Shown here one piece after another: positions 1 to 8,105 of a stretch of DNA of 64,000 nt. Made by a program: the position numbers and the translations under genes. The first letter of the stretch is position 1. Every line of letters begins with the position of its first letter. This stretch comes from Thermofilum sp. (GTDB lineage: Archaea > Thermoproteota > Thermoprotei > Thermofilales > Thermofilaceae): assembly GCA_038741495.1 (NCBI GenBank), contig JAVYKX010000001.1:614918-678917 (forward strand), written 5' to 3'. Under the pieces are notes generated by a model. The model ran no database searches and was not told the origin of the DNA. It saw only the letters and a program-made list of their open reading frames with translations.

Positions 1-1173
1 CGTCAGGACAACCTCTCTGACGACGTCCAGGGCTTCGGCGTCAGGCCGGAAGCCTCTTGAGAGCCTTCTCGCCATGAGGCACACTTCGTTGTCGAGTACG
101 AGCTTCTCCATCGACTGGACGCTTTCGAACTCCAGCATCCCCGGCCCTGAAACCACGTCGAAGCCGGCAGCGGCGGCGAGCGCAGCGGTGAGCGCGGTTT
201 CGGCACCGGCTTGGAAGTCGACGGCTTTGCTGTCGCTGAGCGCCATGTAAGTGTGGCACGGAAGCCCGATCTCCCGGGCGAGGTCGCGGTAAGCGAGGCT
301 TAGGAGCGCGCTCTCCGGTGCCGTGATTAGCGCAGTACCGTAGTAGGGGTGGATGACGGTCGGTGAGCCCCCGTAGATGACGGGAGCCCCAGGCTGGGCG
401 AGCTGAGCAATAACAATCCCGCTGAGGACTTCCGCGTGATGCTGGGTGAGCGCACCGTAGATGGTTACCGGCGCGGTTCCGCCCAGCCCGGGCATTGAGA
501 TTATCTCCGCGGGGACTCCGAGCCTAGCGAGGTCCACTACGTTCCTCGACGTGATAGAGCTCCAGGAGAGGGGTGGCGTGGGGCACACGTCGAAGATCGC
601 GAAAGGCCTCTCGCGGTAATCCTCCCTGACGGCTCTCAGCATCTCCACCATCAGGGGGAGGTTTTCGACCGTGAAGGCACCAGTGACTACAGGCTTCCTG
701 GAGTACTTCAGCACCACGTACAGCCTCGCAGCGTCCCGAATCTCTGCCGGCACGTCGCCCGGAACCACGGCAGTGCTCTGCGCTTGAAGCCCGCTCAGCG
801 CGTCGGCGAGCACAGCGAACTTCTTCACGTCCTCCAGCGTCGGGGTCCTCGGCTCAGGAGAGCCGTAGTCGAGCACTCTTATAGCCGCGGAGCCGGGGTT
901 GAAGACCAGCGCCTCCTCTCCCAGGGTCGCGACGTGCCGCCCTTCGCGGTCGTGCAGCGCGATCCTCTTGGGCGCCTTTCTCAGCGCCTCCTCTACGAGA
1001 TCCTCCGGGATCAGCACCCTGCTGCCGGACAGCGCGCACCCGCCGCTCACCAGTAGCTTCTCCACCAGGCTGTCCTCCACCCTGACCCCGACCTTCGAGA
1101 GGAGCTCGAGAGCCGCGCTGTGCACATCCTCCACGTCGCTCTTCTCCAGAAGTAGCAAGCGCGGCCGCGGCAT
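1..1173 (-). CDS. MttB-family (trimethylamine-type) corrinoid methyltransferase, cut by the window edge
   Basis: This is the N-terminal 391 codons of a COG5598-type methyltransferase, which moves a methyl group from a methylated amine to the cobalt of a small corrinoid protein. The start is ATG at 1173, overlapping the stop of the corrinoid gene by one base. Recognisable segments are the hydrophobic barrel strands, a Pro-Gly-Leu-Gly-Gly-Thr turn, and SDSKAVDFQAGAE, close to the conserved DSK-D-QAG-E block of the family. Family members run about 470-500 residues, so roughly 100 lie off the left edge. No in-frame TAG occurs in the visible part, so I see no pyrrolysine codon; the protein more likely belongs to the non-pyrrolysine branch (MtgB-like), whose substrates are betaines and related quaternary amines. 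The substrate cannot be read from the sequence. Confidence 0.85.
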   Translation of the reverse strand, partial: MPRPRLLLLEKSDVEDVHSAALELLSKVGVRVEDSLVEKLLVSGGCALSGSRVLIPEDLVEEALRKAPKRIALHDREGRHVATLGEEALVFNPGSAAIRVLDYGSPEPRTPTLEDVKKFAVLADALSGLQAQSTAVVPGDVPAEIRDAARLYVVLKYSRKPVVTGAFTVENLPLMVEMLRAVREDYRERPFAIFDVCPTPPLSWSSITSRNVVDLARLGVPAEIISMPGLGGTAPVTIYGALTQHHAEVLSGIVIAQLAQPGAPVIYGGSPTVIHPYYGTALITAPESALLSLAYRDLAREIGLPCHTYMALSDSKAVDFQAGAETALTAALAAAAGFDVVSGPGMLEFESVQSMEKLVLDNEVCLMARRLSRGFRPDAEALDVVREVVLT

Positions 1174-1823
1174 CACTCAACACCTAGCAGCTTCTTGACT
1201 TTCGCCACAGCCTCGAAGGCATCGCGCCCCCACACGTCGGCGCCTATCTCGCGCACGTACTCCTCGGTCACCGGAGCTCCGCCGGCTATCACGATGACCC
1301 TGTCCCTAAGGCCCCGCTTCTTCAGCTCTTCTACGACATTCCTCTGCTCAAGCATCGTTGTCGTCATGAGGGCGCTCATGCCTACGATCCTCGCACCGTA
1401 CTGCTCCACAGCTTCAGCGAACTTTTCCGGCGGGACGTCCACCCCGAGGTCGACGACCTCGAAGCCCTCCGCTTCGAAGACCGCCGCCGCCAGGTTCTTT
1501 CCGAGCTCGTGGATATCCCCGCGAACAGTCCCGAAGACCGCTACAGCTTTCACAGGCAGGCCACCGCGCTTAAGCTTCGCTTTCACAACCTCCATCGCAG
1601 CTCTGAAAGCTTCAGCGGCCATCACCAGCTCGGGGATGAAGTACTCTCCCCTCTCGTACAGCTCGCCCACCCTCCTCATCGCGGGCACAAGAACCTCCGA
1701 GACGATCTCCCGGGGGTCTCTCCCAGCGCTCAGGAGCTCGGAGGCTGCGCGCCTGCTTCGCTCCTCGTCACCCTCCACGACAGCGTCGAAAAGCTCCCTC
1801 TCGGCACTCCCGGGCTCGCTCAC
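1173..1823 (-). CDS. Corrinoid (cobalamin-binding) protein, MttC/MtbC type
   Basis: A 216-residue methyl-carrier protein that holds a corrinoid cofactor and accepts methyl groups from the MttB-like enzyme encoded immediately downstream. Residues 1-85 form the four-helix cap domain of the B12-binding methionine-synthase type, and residues 90-216 a Rossmann-like corrinoid domain. The base-off signature DxHxxG is present as GDIHELG (His105 would coordinate cobalt), followed by SAL at 150-152 and a GG near residue 181. The length is standard for MtaC/MtbC/MttC proteins. The start is GTG at 1823, 27 bases after the centre of a TTTTAAG box (1844-1855), so the mRNA is probably leaderless. The downstream methyltransferase start overlaps this stop by one base, indicating one transcript. 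No activase or methylcobamide:CoM/THF methyltransferase lies in the window. Confidence 0.92.
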   Translation of the reverse strand: MSEPGSAERELFDAVVEGDEERSRRAASELLSAGRDPREIVSEVLVPAMRRVGELYERGEYFIPELVMAAEAFRAAMEVVKAKLKRGGLPVKAVAVFGTVRGDIHELGKNLAAAVFEAEGFEVVDLGVDVPPEKFAEAVEQYGARIVGMSALMTTTMLEQRNVVEELKKRGLRDRVIVIAGGAPVTEEYVREIGADVWGRDAFEAVAKVKKLLGVE

Positions 1824-1843
1824 ACCACAGCAGCTCTACAACC

Positions 1844-1884
1844 TTCTTTTAAGGGCAGCGCCCGGTGCGCGCGAGGTATTTCTA
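1844..1884. promoter_or_regulatory. Divergent promoter pair between corrinoid and amidohydrolase genes
   Basis: Two TATA-like boxes face apart in the 83-base gap. The minus-strand CTTAAAAGAA (1844-1855) is centred about 27 bases before the GTG at 1823. The plus-strand GGTATTTCTA (1875-1884) is centred about 27 bases before the ATG at 1907. Both spacings fit leaderless archaeal transcripts. Confidence 0.6.
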
Positions 1885-1906
1885 GCCGGAGAGCGCTCGG
1901 CAACTG

Positions 1907-2686
1907 ATGCTCGACTTCCACGTGCACCTCCCGCTACACACGGGCCCGGATGCAGTGAAGTTAGCCCAGGCAGCTCTCGCCTACATCGAGGGGGAGGGGC
2001 TCGAAGCCGTCGTGGTACACCCCACTGCGCCGTATCACTCCAACGACCTGGTGGCGAAGATTGTCGACACAGACCCGCGGAGGATTATCGGCTTCGCCTC
2101 TGTCGTGCCGTGCCCCTCCGACGCAGCGATCAGAGAGCTCTCGAGAGCTGTAGAGGAGCTGGGCTTGCAAGGCCTGTCGCTCCACCCCTCGCAGCAGGGC
2201 TTCTGCTTGAAGAGCCCTCACGTCTGGCAGGTGATCAGGTTCGCTGGGGAGGAGCTCGGCATACCTGTCGTGCTGCACGGCCCGCCCTCGAAGACTACTC
2301 TCCGCGGCAGGCTCCTGGAGACCCCGTGGCTGAACACCGCAGAAGACTACGCGCTGCTACCTTTCATCGCTCCGAGAGCTACGCTCATCCTCTCGGATCC
2401 CGGCAGCCCGGCAGACCTCCGGCTCTTCGCGTCTCTAGCCTCCAGCCACGTGAACGTCTACCTTGATACCTCGCACAGCTTCCTCCAGCTCGCCGGGAAG
2501 CACGGAGAAGCTCTAAGCCCCCTCAGGGAGGACAAGCTCATCTTCGGCACAGGGTACGAGCTGGGGGGAGCCGGCGCGCTACGAGAGGCAGTGGAGCTCC
2601 TCCGCGGCCTGTACGGGGAGTCGGCCAGCACCGTGCTCTCGAAGAATGCTCGCGACCTGCTAGGTCTCAGAAAACCTGCAGCGTAG
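1907..2686 (+). CDS. Metal-dependent amidohydrolase, COG2159 type
   Basis: A 259-residue TIM-barrel hydrolase or decarboxylase of the amidohydrolase-2 family. The N-terminal FHVHLP supplies the HxH metal site (His5, His7); a later barrel histidine lies in VVLHGPPS and an Asp in ILSDPGS, matching the metal and catalytic positions of the family. It is slightly shorter than typical members (280-330). The ATG at 1907 lies 27 bases after a TATA-like box and the stop leaves only a short gap to the next gene. Divergence from the MttB/corrinoid pair suggests it may process the same substrate or its demethylated product, but this is inferred only from position. Confidence 0.8.
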   Translation: MLDFHVHLPLHTGPDAVKLAQAALAYIEGEGLEAVVVHPTAPYHSNDLVAKIVDTDPRRIIGFASVVPCPSDAAIRELSRAVEELGLQGLSLHPSQQGFCLKSPHVWQVIRFAGEELGIPVVLHGPPSKTTLRGRLLETPWLNTAEDYALLPFIAPRATLILSDPGSPADLRLFASLASSHVNVYLDTSHSFLQLAGKHGEALSPLREDKLIFGTGYELGGAGALREAVELLRGLYGESASTVLSKNARDLLGLRKPAA

Positions 2687-2753
2687 CAGGCAGGCCGAGA
2701 GCGCTCTCGGGGCTTTCTTCCGGTAAAAAAGGCTAATAACAGTTGTAGTACGG

Positions 2754-3743
2754 ATGTATCTCGTGTACTCCAGGTTGCTCCCAGCTCTGGCGGCTCTCGC
2801 GCTCACTACTCTCGCTCTCTCAGCTTTAGCGCAGCCGCCCACGCCCCTCGTGCTCCGCACCGCGGAGGTGAAGATAGTCGCTGTTCACCCGCTGGAAGTG
2901 AAGTACAGCAGCTGGACTAGAATCATCCTGGATTTCACAGCGCTAGCAAACATCTCGGTGAGCGAGCTCAGGGCTAGGGTCGTGCTCGTGACTGAGAGAG
3001 GCTCCTTCACGCTCCTCGACAGGAAGCTTCTCTCGAAGGCTAACCTCTCGCGAGGGCAGGAGCTGCAGTGGAGCCTCGAGTTCCAGGCTTCAGCACCCCA
3101 GCCCCCGCCCATGGAGCCCTTCCTCGAGCTCTACCTCTACGTCAACTACACGGTTAACGGTGAGCAGCGGGTGCTCGAGCACAAGTCGCCCGTGACGCTT
3201 GTGCCCCCGCAGACGTACGAGGAGCTGCAGAGGGCCCTCGCGGCAGCCCAGGAGAAAGCCGCGCAGGCAGACAAGCTCAGAGGGGAGCTCTCCTCCCTCC
3301 AGCAGAAGCTCTCCGCCGAGACGAACAGGAGCGCTCTCCTGGCGAGCATGCTGAGCAGCTTTCAAGCCGAGAACGCAGAGCTCCGGAAGCAGGTACAGCA
3401 GCTCGCCGCGGAGAACGGGGCTCTGAAAGCCAACTTGACGCTGCTCCTCTCAGAGCTCGAGAGGCTCAGGAGGGAGCAGGCGCGCCTAGTCTCCGAGAAG
3501 AGCGAGCTCGAGCGGCAGCTAGCCAGCTTGGCGGGCGAGCACTCGGGGCTCCGGAGCCAGTACGCTGCGCTTGCCGTAGAGCTTAACGCTCTGAGGGCAG
3601 CTTACGAGAAGCTCCTCTCCGAGACCGGCCTGCTCAGGGGGGTTCTCGCAATCCTTGCCGTAGCGGCCTTGCTTGCAGCCGGCTTCACCTTCGCGAAGCG
3701 CAGGAAGCCTCTCCCGCCCCCTCCTCCACCGCCGCCTGGGTAG
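2754..3743 (+). CDS. Exported, membrane-anchored coiled-coil protein with proline-rich tail
   Basis: A 329-residue protein I cannot assign to a named family. Residues 1-27 are a signal peptide ending near LSALAQ. Residues 30-145 look like a beta-sandwich (alternating hydrophobics, an FTALANISVSEL stretch typical of CARDB-like folds). Residues about 155-290 form a long heptad coiled coil rich in Glu, Leu, Gln and Arg. Residues about 293-313 are a transmembrane helix, followed by a basic KRRK stop-transfer and a tail of nine prolines ending in Gly. The topology therefore places the sandwich and coil outside the cell and the proline tail in the cytoplasm. It may be a surface spacer or an adaptor; no partner is evident. 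Confidence 0.8.
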   Translation: MYLVYSRLLPALAALALTTLALSALAQPPTPLVLRTAEVKIVAVHPLEVKYSSWTRIILDFTALANISVSELRARVVLVTERGSFTLLDRKLLSKANLSRGQELQWSLEFQASAPQPPPMEPFLELYLYVNYTVNGEQRVLEHKSPVTLVPPQTYEELQRALAAAQEKAAQADKLRGELSSLQQKLSAETNRSALLASMLSSFQAENAELRKQVQQLAAENGALKANLTLLLSELERLRREQARLVSEKSELERQLASLAGEHSGLRSQYAALAVELNALRAAYEKLLSETGLLRGVLAILAVAALLAAGFTFAKRRKPLPPPPPPPPG

Positions 3744-3779
3744 CGAAAAAGAGAACTACCAGCCTGACTCTTCGCCTAT

Positions 3780-4415
3780 GTGGCTGAGCCGAACGTAGTT
3801 GCAGAGCTCTACAGCTTCTTCAGGAGCGAGAGGCAGAAGCACAGCAGGGAGCCCGGGGTAGTCTGGGTCACCGACCTCGTGTCCTGCAGCCTGAAGAGCA
3901 GGTACTCTCTCGAGTACCCTGAGCTCGAGCTAGCGGAGCTGTTCAACCCGGTGCTGATCCACGGGACCCTGGTCCACAGGGGGCTCGAGGAGCTGCTCAA
4001 GCTGATCCTGGAGCAGAAGGGAGTCAAGGTGGAGGTCGAGCTCGAAGGCAGCATGGAGGTCGACCTCTCCGACCTTGCCCCCGGCTCCGGGAAAGTGCTC
4101 GTGAAGGGTAGAGCGGACGTGATCCTCACGCTCCCCAATGGCGAGAAGCACGGCGTGGAGATCAAGAGCATGCGCGGGGACGCGCCCCTCCCTCTCGAGC
4201 ACCACGTAGACCAAGCCAGGGTCTACAACACGCTCTTCAACCTCTCCAGCACGATCCTCGTCTACATCACTCCCGAGCGGATCACCCAGTACGTGGAGCG
4301 GGAGAGGCTCCCGGCCGGGGAGATCGCGAAAAGGATCCTCGAGCAGAAAGCCCCACGCTACCCTTGGGAGTGCAAGTACTGCCCCTTCTCGGTTCTCTGC
4401 CCTAGCAAGCGCTAA
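3780..4415 (+). CDS. Cas4/RecB-like PD-(D/E)XK nuclease
   Basis: A 211-residue nuclease of the Cas4 / Dna2 iron-sulfur exonuclease group. Seen motifs: one N-terminal Cys36 (DLVSCSLKSRY), His66 in HGTLVHRGLEELL, Asp113 in GRADVIL, the E-x-K pair Glu127/Lys129 in GVEIKSM, the QARVYNTL helix, and a C-terminal CKYCPFSVLC (Cys198, 201, 207). One plus three cysteines is the Cas4 [4Fe-4S] arrangement. The start is GTG at 3780. It is not next to cas1/cas2, and the window's CRISPR array is 15 kb away, so it may be a solo Cas4 relative acting in DNA repair rather than in spacer acquisition. Family is near certain; role is open. Confidence 0.88.
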   Translation: MAEPNVVAELYSFFRSERQKHSREPGVVWVTDLVSCSLKSRYSLEYPELELAELFNPVLIHGTLVHRGLEELLKLILEQKGVKVEVELEGSMEVDLSDLAPGSGKVLVKGRADVILTLPNGEKHGVEIKSMRGDAPLPLEHHVDQARVYNTLFNLSSTILVYITPERITQYVERERLPAGEIAKRILEQKAPRYPWECKYCPFSVLCPSKR

Positions 4416-4519
4416 CCTCTCGAGCGCAGCCCGCGCTGAGCCAGCCTGAAGGCCTGAGTGGGAGCACCGGCCCCAGGCTGCCCAGCGGTCTCTCGCCGCG
4501 CTCCACCCCTCCAGCCGCT

Positions 4520-4987
4520 CTAAGCTTCGCTCCACCATCCTGTAGGGTTCACGAGCTTCACGCCGTGCTCTCGGCATATCCGCTCGAAGTGGGGGTCTGT
4601 CGAGTAGACGGCTTCGACGAAGCTCTTGACTGGGATGAAGCAGAGGTAGTCCCAGACGTGGATGCCGGTCCGCGAGCTCTCCCTCAGAGCCTCCCTGTAG
4701 TGCGCCAGCGTCACGGGAACCTTAACGATGGAGGGATCCTCCACGATCTCGCCGACTAGAGCTGCCGCCTCCCCAGCCGGCACCCTCACTCCCCTGAACG
4801 CGAGCACGTGGTAAAGCTCAGCTAGCTGGTGTAGCGACATGTAAACCTTTAGGCGCGCGAACTCTTCGGTGAAAAACCTTCTAGCCAGCTCGTGAGCTTT
4901 CAAAGCCTCCTCGTAGCTCTCAACGCTGGGGAAGCGCTGAGGGTGAGGCTTCTTCTTCGCGAGAACCCACAGCTGAGTATCAACCAT
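4520..4987 (-). CDS. PIN-domain toxin, VapC-like
   Basis: A PIN-fold ribonuclease, about 155 residues. Acidic residues expected for the metal site are seen in MVDTQLW (Asp near the N-terminus), SLHQLAELYHV (Glu), IHVWDYLCF (Asp) and YSTDPHF (Asp). I chose ATG 4987 because it gives the compact PIN start MVDTQLWVLA; the open frame reaches a TTG at 4996 overlapping the antitoxin stop. It is the second gene of an operon with the RHH antitoxin upstream. Cellular target RNA is unknown. Confidence 0.85.
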   Translation of the reverse strand: MVDTQLWVLAKKKPHPQRFPSVESYEEALKAHELARRFFTEEFARLKVYMSLHQLAELYHVLAFRGVRVPAGEAAALVGEIVEDPSIVKVPVTLAHYREALRESSRTGIHVWDYLCFIPVKSFVEAVYSTDPHFERICREHGVKLVNPTGWWSEA

Positions 4988-4992
4988 AGCTC

Positions 4993-5229
4993 TCAAAAGC
5001 TACCCCCCAGGTCCTCGTAACCGTACTCGGCGTAGTCCTCGGGCCCGGCCCCCTCGACGGGCTTGAGCAGCAGCTGGAGAAGCCGCTCCCTGCCGCGAGC
5101 ACCACCGCTAAGGTACAGGAGGATAGCGTCGACCAAAACCTCTCTCACGCTCCTACCCTCTTCCGCAGCCCTCTTCTTCAGCTCAGTGTAGAGATCCCTC
5201 GGTAGCACGAAGCTCGTCTTCACGCTCAC
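4993..5229 (-). CDS. RHH (CopG-type) antitoxin, VapB-like
   Basis: A 78-residue ribbon-helix-helix protein. The strand is KTSFVLPRDLYTEL and the two helices follow (ELKKRAAEEGRSVREVLVDAILLYL); the C-terminal 30 residues, rich in Gly, Asp and Glu, would wrap the toxin. The GTG at 5229 lies about 27 bases after the centre of a TTATTA box, consistent with a leaderless start. The stop is within a few bases of the toxin start, so the pair is co-expressed and probably self-repressed. Confidence 0.85.
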   Translation of the reverse strand: MSVKTSFVLPRDLYTELKKRAAEEGRSVREVLVDAILLYLSGGARGRERLLQLLLKPVEGAGPEDYAEYGYEDLGGSF

Positions 5230-5248
5230 ACCTCAGCGACGCCCGCTA

Positions 5249-5281
5249 CAGTAATAAGCTTTGCTTTCTAGCTTTAAAGCT
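5249..5281 (-). promoter_or_regulatory. Promoter and candidate operator of the 4.5-5.2 kb VapBC operon
   Basis: On the minus strand AGCTTATTACTG (5249-5260) acts as a TATA-like box for the GTG at 5229. Just upstream of it is a perfect 12-bp palindrome, AGCTTTAAAGCT (5270-5281), a plausible binding site for the RHH protein. Confidence 0.5.
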
Positions 5282-5481
5282 GTAAATAAGGTTGAGCAGC
5301 CCCTAGCCGGCACTCTGCCCGCAGGGAGCTGCTGGGAGCGCCGCAGGGCCGCACTGCAGGCACGCAGCGTTGCTCGAAAGCCCGGGGGAAGGTGGTGAAG
5401 GCTCGGGCCCCCAGCGCTCGCCTGCCAAGAGCGCGGTGAAGTTTCCCTAGCACTAGCGTGCGCTAGCCCGCGACTGGGAGA

Positions 5482-5490
5482 GAGAAAAAG
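5482..5490 (-). terminator. T-rich terminator after the 5.5-6.8 kb gene
   Basis: About 15 bases past the stop at 5503 the minus strand reads a CCTTTTTCTCT run, typical of archaeal oligo-T termination. Confidence 0.4.
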
Positions 5491-5502
5491 GAGTCCCCCC
5501 GG

Positions 5503-6843
5503 CTAGCGGCGCCTGAGGAATAAGATAACTGCGAGGAGCAGAGCCGCTGCTAGGGCTGCTGCGCCAGCGTAAGCCAGCAGGCTGTCTAGCTGAGGCGCTT
5601 CAACCTCTTCGGCGCGGTAGGGGATCCGCTCGAACGCCTCAAAGCTCATCAGCTGCGGTGGAGCTTTCACGCACCTCACGAGCAGAGCTCCCTCGACTGA
5701 GCTGTAAGGCTTCCAGCCGTCGCTCCACACGAGCCTAGAGTTCCAGCCCGCGAAGCCTACCTGCGCTGCCTCGGCGATAGCTTCAACGTCCCCGCTGCTC
5801 AGACCTGATATGACACCTGTGCTGCTCAACCACTCGAGCTCTGCTTTGAGAGCTGCTACCATCTCATCCCTACTGACATCGTAGGCTGGGACTACCTTCA
5901 CCCCCTCAGTCCCAGAGGGCTCGAGAGCACAGGGGAGGCCGAGCGCTTTAACCAGCTTCTCGACTTCCTCTAGCGCGCGGCTCAGGCTCCCCTCCCCCTC
6001 CACTCTAGCTGTGAGCGACCTGCGCGTAAAAGAGACTTTCACCTCGAGCCCGTCCACGGCTTTAGATATCGTTGCGCCGAAGAACGCCCTCTCCTCCGTC
6101 TTCCAGCCGGCGGCAGCTTGGTCGAGGATCACGCCCTTCACGCGAACCAGAAACTTCCCGCTCACCTTCTCCGAGCTCACCCAGCTGACTACAGCCTTGA
6201 CCCTGTAAGCGCCTGGCTCGGCTGACATGGGCTCGTCGAAGCCGGGGATAACCATAGCTACTCGAACGCAATCCCCACCGTGCGCGGCGAAGCAGGGCGT
6301 CGTGACGCGGTACGAGGCCCGGTCGCCCTGCAGCTCGAGCACACCGCTAGCTGAGAGCTTTAGCGGCTTCTGAGCGCTCACCTCAAGCGCGGGCTCGAAT
6401 AGGAGCACAGCTGGCCCTTTAAGGTAGAGCTCGCCGAGGTCTAAACTCACCTCGCCTTCACCAGCATCCAGCTCCACCTCTAGAGGTCCGAGAACGGTTA
6501 CGGTTGCGAGCTCTACGCCGCACGAGTAGGCTTGCTGCAAAACCGTGCGCAGAGGCACCTGGACCCGGACCCCCAGGAACTTCCCACTCCAAGGGGGAAG
6601 CTCCAGCTCCGAGAGGGCGACCAGGAGCCTGCTGTCTACAGGGCTCCTGTAGGCGTAGACGCCTGGCTCCACCTGCTCTACGCGGAGCTTCGAAAGATCG
6701 TAGGTAACGTTAGGCTTGTTGAGTACAACTTCAACAGCGTAGAGGTCGGCTTGCGAGAAGCACGCTAGCACAGAGACGGCCGAGAACAAGAGCGCTGCTA
6801 AGAGAGCGAGCGCCGCTTTCCCCAGCTTCTTGCTTTCCGCCAT
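5503..6843 (-). CDS. Exported protein with C-terminal membrane anchor, unknown family
   Basis: A protein of about 446 residues that I do not recognise. It has a basic N-terminus and signal helix (KKLGKAALALLAALLFSAVSV) ending before an ACFSQADLYAVEV mature start, a large beta-rich ectodomain with a few cysteines, and a C-terminal transmembrane helix followed by FLRRR. The middle contains an alternating strand/loop pattern and an alpha segment around 310-370. The start is taken as ATG 6843, with a TTG one codon earlier. It stands alone between VapBC and a transporter subunit. It is most likely a cell-surface protein held by its C-terminus. Confidence 0.75.
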   Translation of the reverse strand: MAESKKLGKAALALLAALLFSAVSVLACFSQADLYAVEVVLNKPNVTYDLSKLRVEQVEPGVYAYRSPVDSRLLVALSELELPPWSGKFLGVRVQVPLRTVLQQAYSCGVELATVTVLGPLEVELDAGEGEVSLDLGELYLKGPAVLLFEPALEVSAQKPLKLSASGVLELQGDRASYRVTTPCFAAHGGDCVRVAMVIPGFDEPMSAEPGAYRVKAVVSWVSSEKVSGKFLVRVKGVILDQAAAGWKTEERAFFGATISKAVDGLEVKVSFTRRSLTARVEGEGSLSRALEEVEKLVKALGLPCALEPSGTEGVKVVPAYDVSRDEMVAALKAELEWLSSTGVISGLSSGDVEAIAEAAQVGFAGWNSRLVWSDGWKPYSSVEGALLVRCVKAPPQLMSFEAFERIPYRAEEVEAPQLDSLLAYAGAAALAAALLLAVILFLRRR

Positions 6844-7012
6844 CAAACTATCTGGGCAGCCCCTCGCTAAACGTCTAAGCTGTGAACATCCCTGTCCAAC
6901 AAGCCGAACACTTCGAGGCTGGCGTAAGCCCCCAGCAGGTGCCCGCTAGCCCGCTGGGCCTCGAAAGCGGAGAAAGACAAGCCACCGGATTCTCGCGCGG
7001 GTACCAGCTCCC

Positions 7013-7840
7013 CTAAGAACTCTGCTGCCCGCTCCTAGGCTTCAGGAAGGATCTCGCGCCCAGGAACGAGAAGCCGAGGATTAGGAGTGCGGCACCGCAC
7101 AGGTAGAAGAGGAGCTGGAGGAGCTCTAGCACCTTCGGTGTGAAAACCTTCGGGTACTGTGACGCGAGGTAGCTTCCGAAAGGCGTTAACCCGATCGCTA
7201 CCCCGGTCAGCAGCGCGGCTAGCCCTGGAGCTATGAAGGCTAGGGCGAACGTCGTCCTCGGCAGCTCCTCCCTGAGCGAGTGTGCTCTTATACTCTCGGG
7301 GACGATCCCGGGGAAGGCTGCGGCAGCCGCTCTCACGAGGATTGGTGTGATGGTGAGGACGAAGGGGAGCATTGTGACGAACCAGTACGCTGTCAAGCCT
7401 ATGGAGACCGCTACCAGGGACTCGAAAGGCATCTGCAGCGATTGCGTGAAGAGCACTTTGTAGAGGAAGATGTAGAGGAAAGCTACGACAGCGTTCCCGA
7501 CGGCGAGCGCCAGGTTCGAGGCGAGAATGAACCTTCCCCAGGTGAACCTCTTCCTCAGCATGTAGCCGAGCACGTAGAATCCGGCAAAGTTCCCCGGCAC
7601 AGCTGCCAGGAGGCTTCCCATGTAGAGCGTCCCATGCTTAACAGAGTCGCAGATCAGAGTCCCGATGGCGGCTCCCATGCCACCGACCCAGGGGCCGAAG
7701 ACCGTGGCAAAGAAAGCTGGGATGAGGACCGCTGGGCGGAACTGGCCGAAGCCCCAGGGCGAGGGGATGTACGCTGTAGCATAAGCGCCGATAGCGTAGA
7801 GGGCAGCGCAGAAAGACGTGAGAGAGACTTTCAGAGACAT
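7013..7840 (-). CDS. ECF-type transporter S component or related integral membrane protein
   Basis: A membrane protein of about 275 residues with six or more hydrophobic helices. It opens with SLKVSLTSFCAALYAIGAY and continues with GQFRPAVLIPAFFATVFGPWVGG and AAIGTLICDSVKHGTL, a pattern common in substrate-binding S components of energy-coupling-factor vitamin transporters, where a Gly-rich TM2-TM3 turn follows the first helix. It is longer than most S components (170-200), with an additional C-terminal pair of helices. The open frame extends to GTG 7870 and TTG 7909; ATG 7840 sits right before the first helix. No energising ATPase or T component is adjacent, as is normal for shared-module ECF systems. 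Ligand unknown. Confidence 0.65.
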   Translation of the reverse strand: MSLKVSLTSFCAALYAIGAYATAYIPSPWGFGQFRPAVLIPAFFATVFGPWVGGMGAAIGTLICDSVKHGTLYMGSLLAAVPGNFAGFYVLGYMLRKRFTWGRFILASNLALAVGNAVVAFLYIFLYKVLFTQSLQMPFESLVAVSIGLTAYWFVTMLPFVLTITPILVRAAAAAFPGIVPESIRAHSLREELPRTTFALAFIAPGLAALLTGVAIGLTPFGSYLASQYPKVFTPKVLELLQLLFYLCGAALLILGFSFLGARSFLKPRSGQQSS

Positions 7841-8105
7841 CGGTAGCCTACGCTCCCCAGAGTCTTCCACCACGGCAGCACCCCTGCGGGAACTCGGACC
7901 CCTATCCAAACGTAGAATTTGCGCTAAACATACTTAACACAGTTTAACCAGTTCCCCGCCCGGAGCTCGGTAGCGCTCGGCTTCCGCCCAGAGAGGGAAT
8001 CGAACCCCGTCCCAGCAGCTCCTCGGGAAGCGCGCAGCTCTTAGAGCCTCCCTCAGCCTAGAGAAAGGTCTTATACCCGCCAACCCTTCTCTACTCTGCT
8101 GCGGG

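Noticed and set aside
1-1173. Pyrrolysine (in-frame TAG) in the MttB-like gene
   Set aside because: No in-frame TAG in the 391 visible codons; only the unseen C-terminus could still hold one.
1195-2466. Plus-strand 423-codon open frame across the corrinoid and amidohydrolase genes
   Set aside because: It is the reverse-frame shadow of the corrinoid gene, rich in Ser and Arg, without family resemblance.
3780-4415. Part of a CRISPR acquisition cassette
   Set aside because: No cas1, cas2 or array is near; the array is 15 kb away.
7995-8008. Minus-strand GGGGTTCGATTCCC resembling a tRNA T arm
   Set aside because: The fifth stem pair is mismatched, no matching acceptor stem, D arm or anticodon arm can be built nearby, and the site sits between two protein genes.
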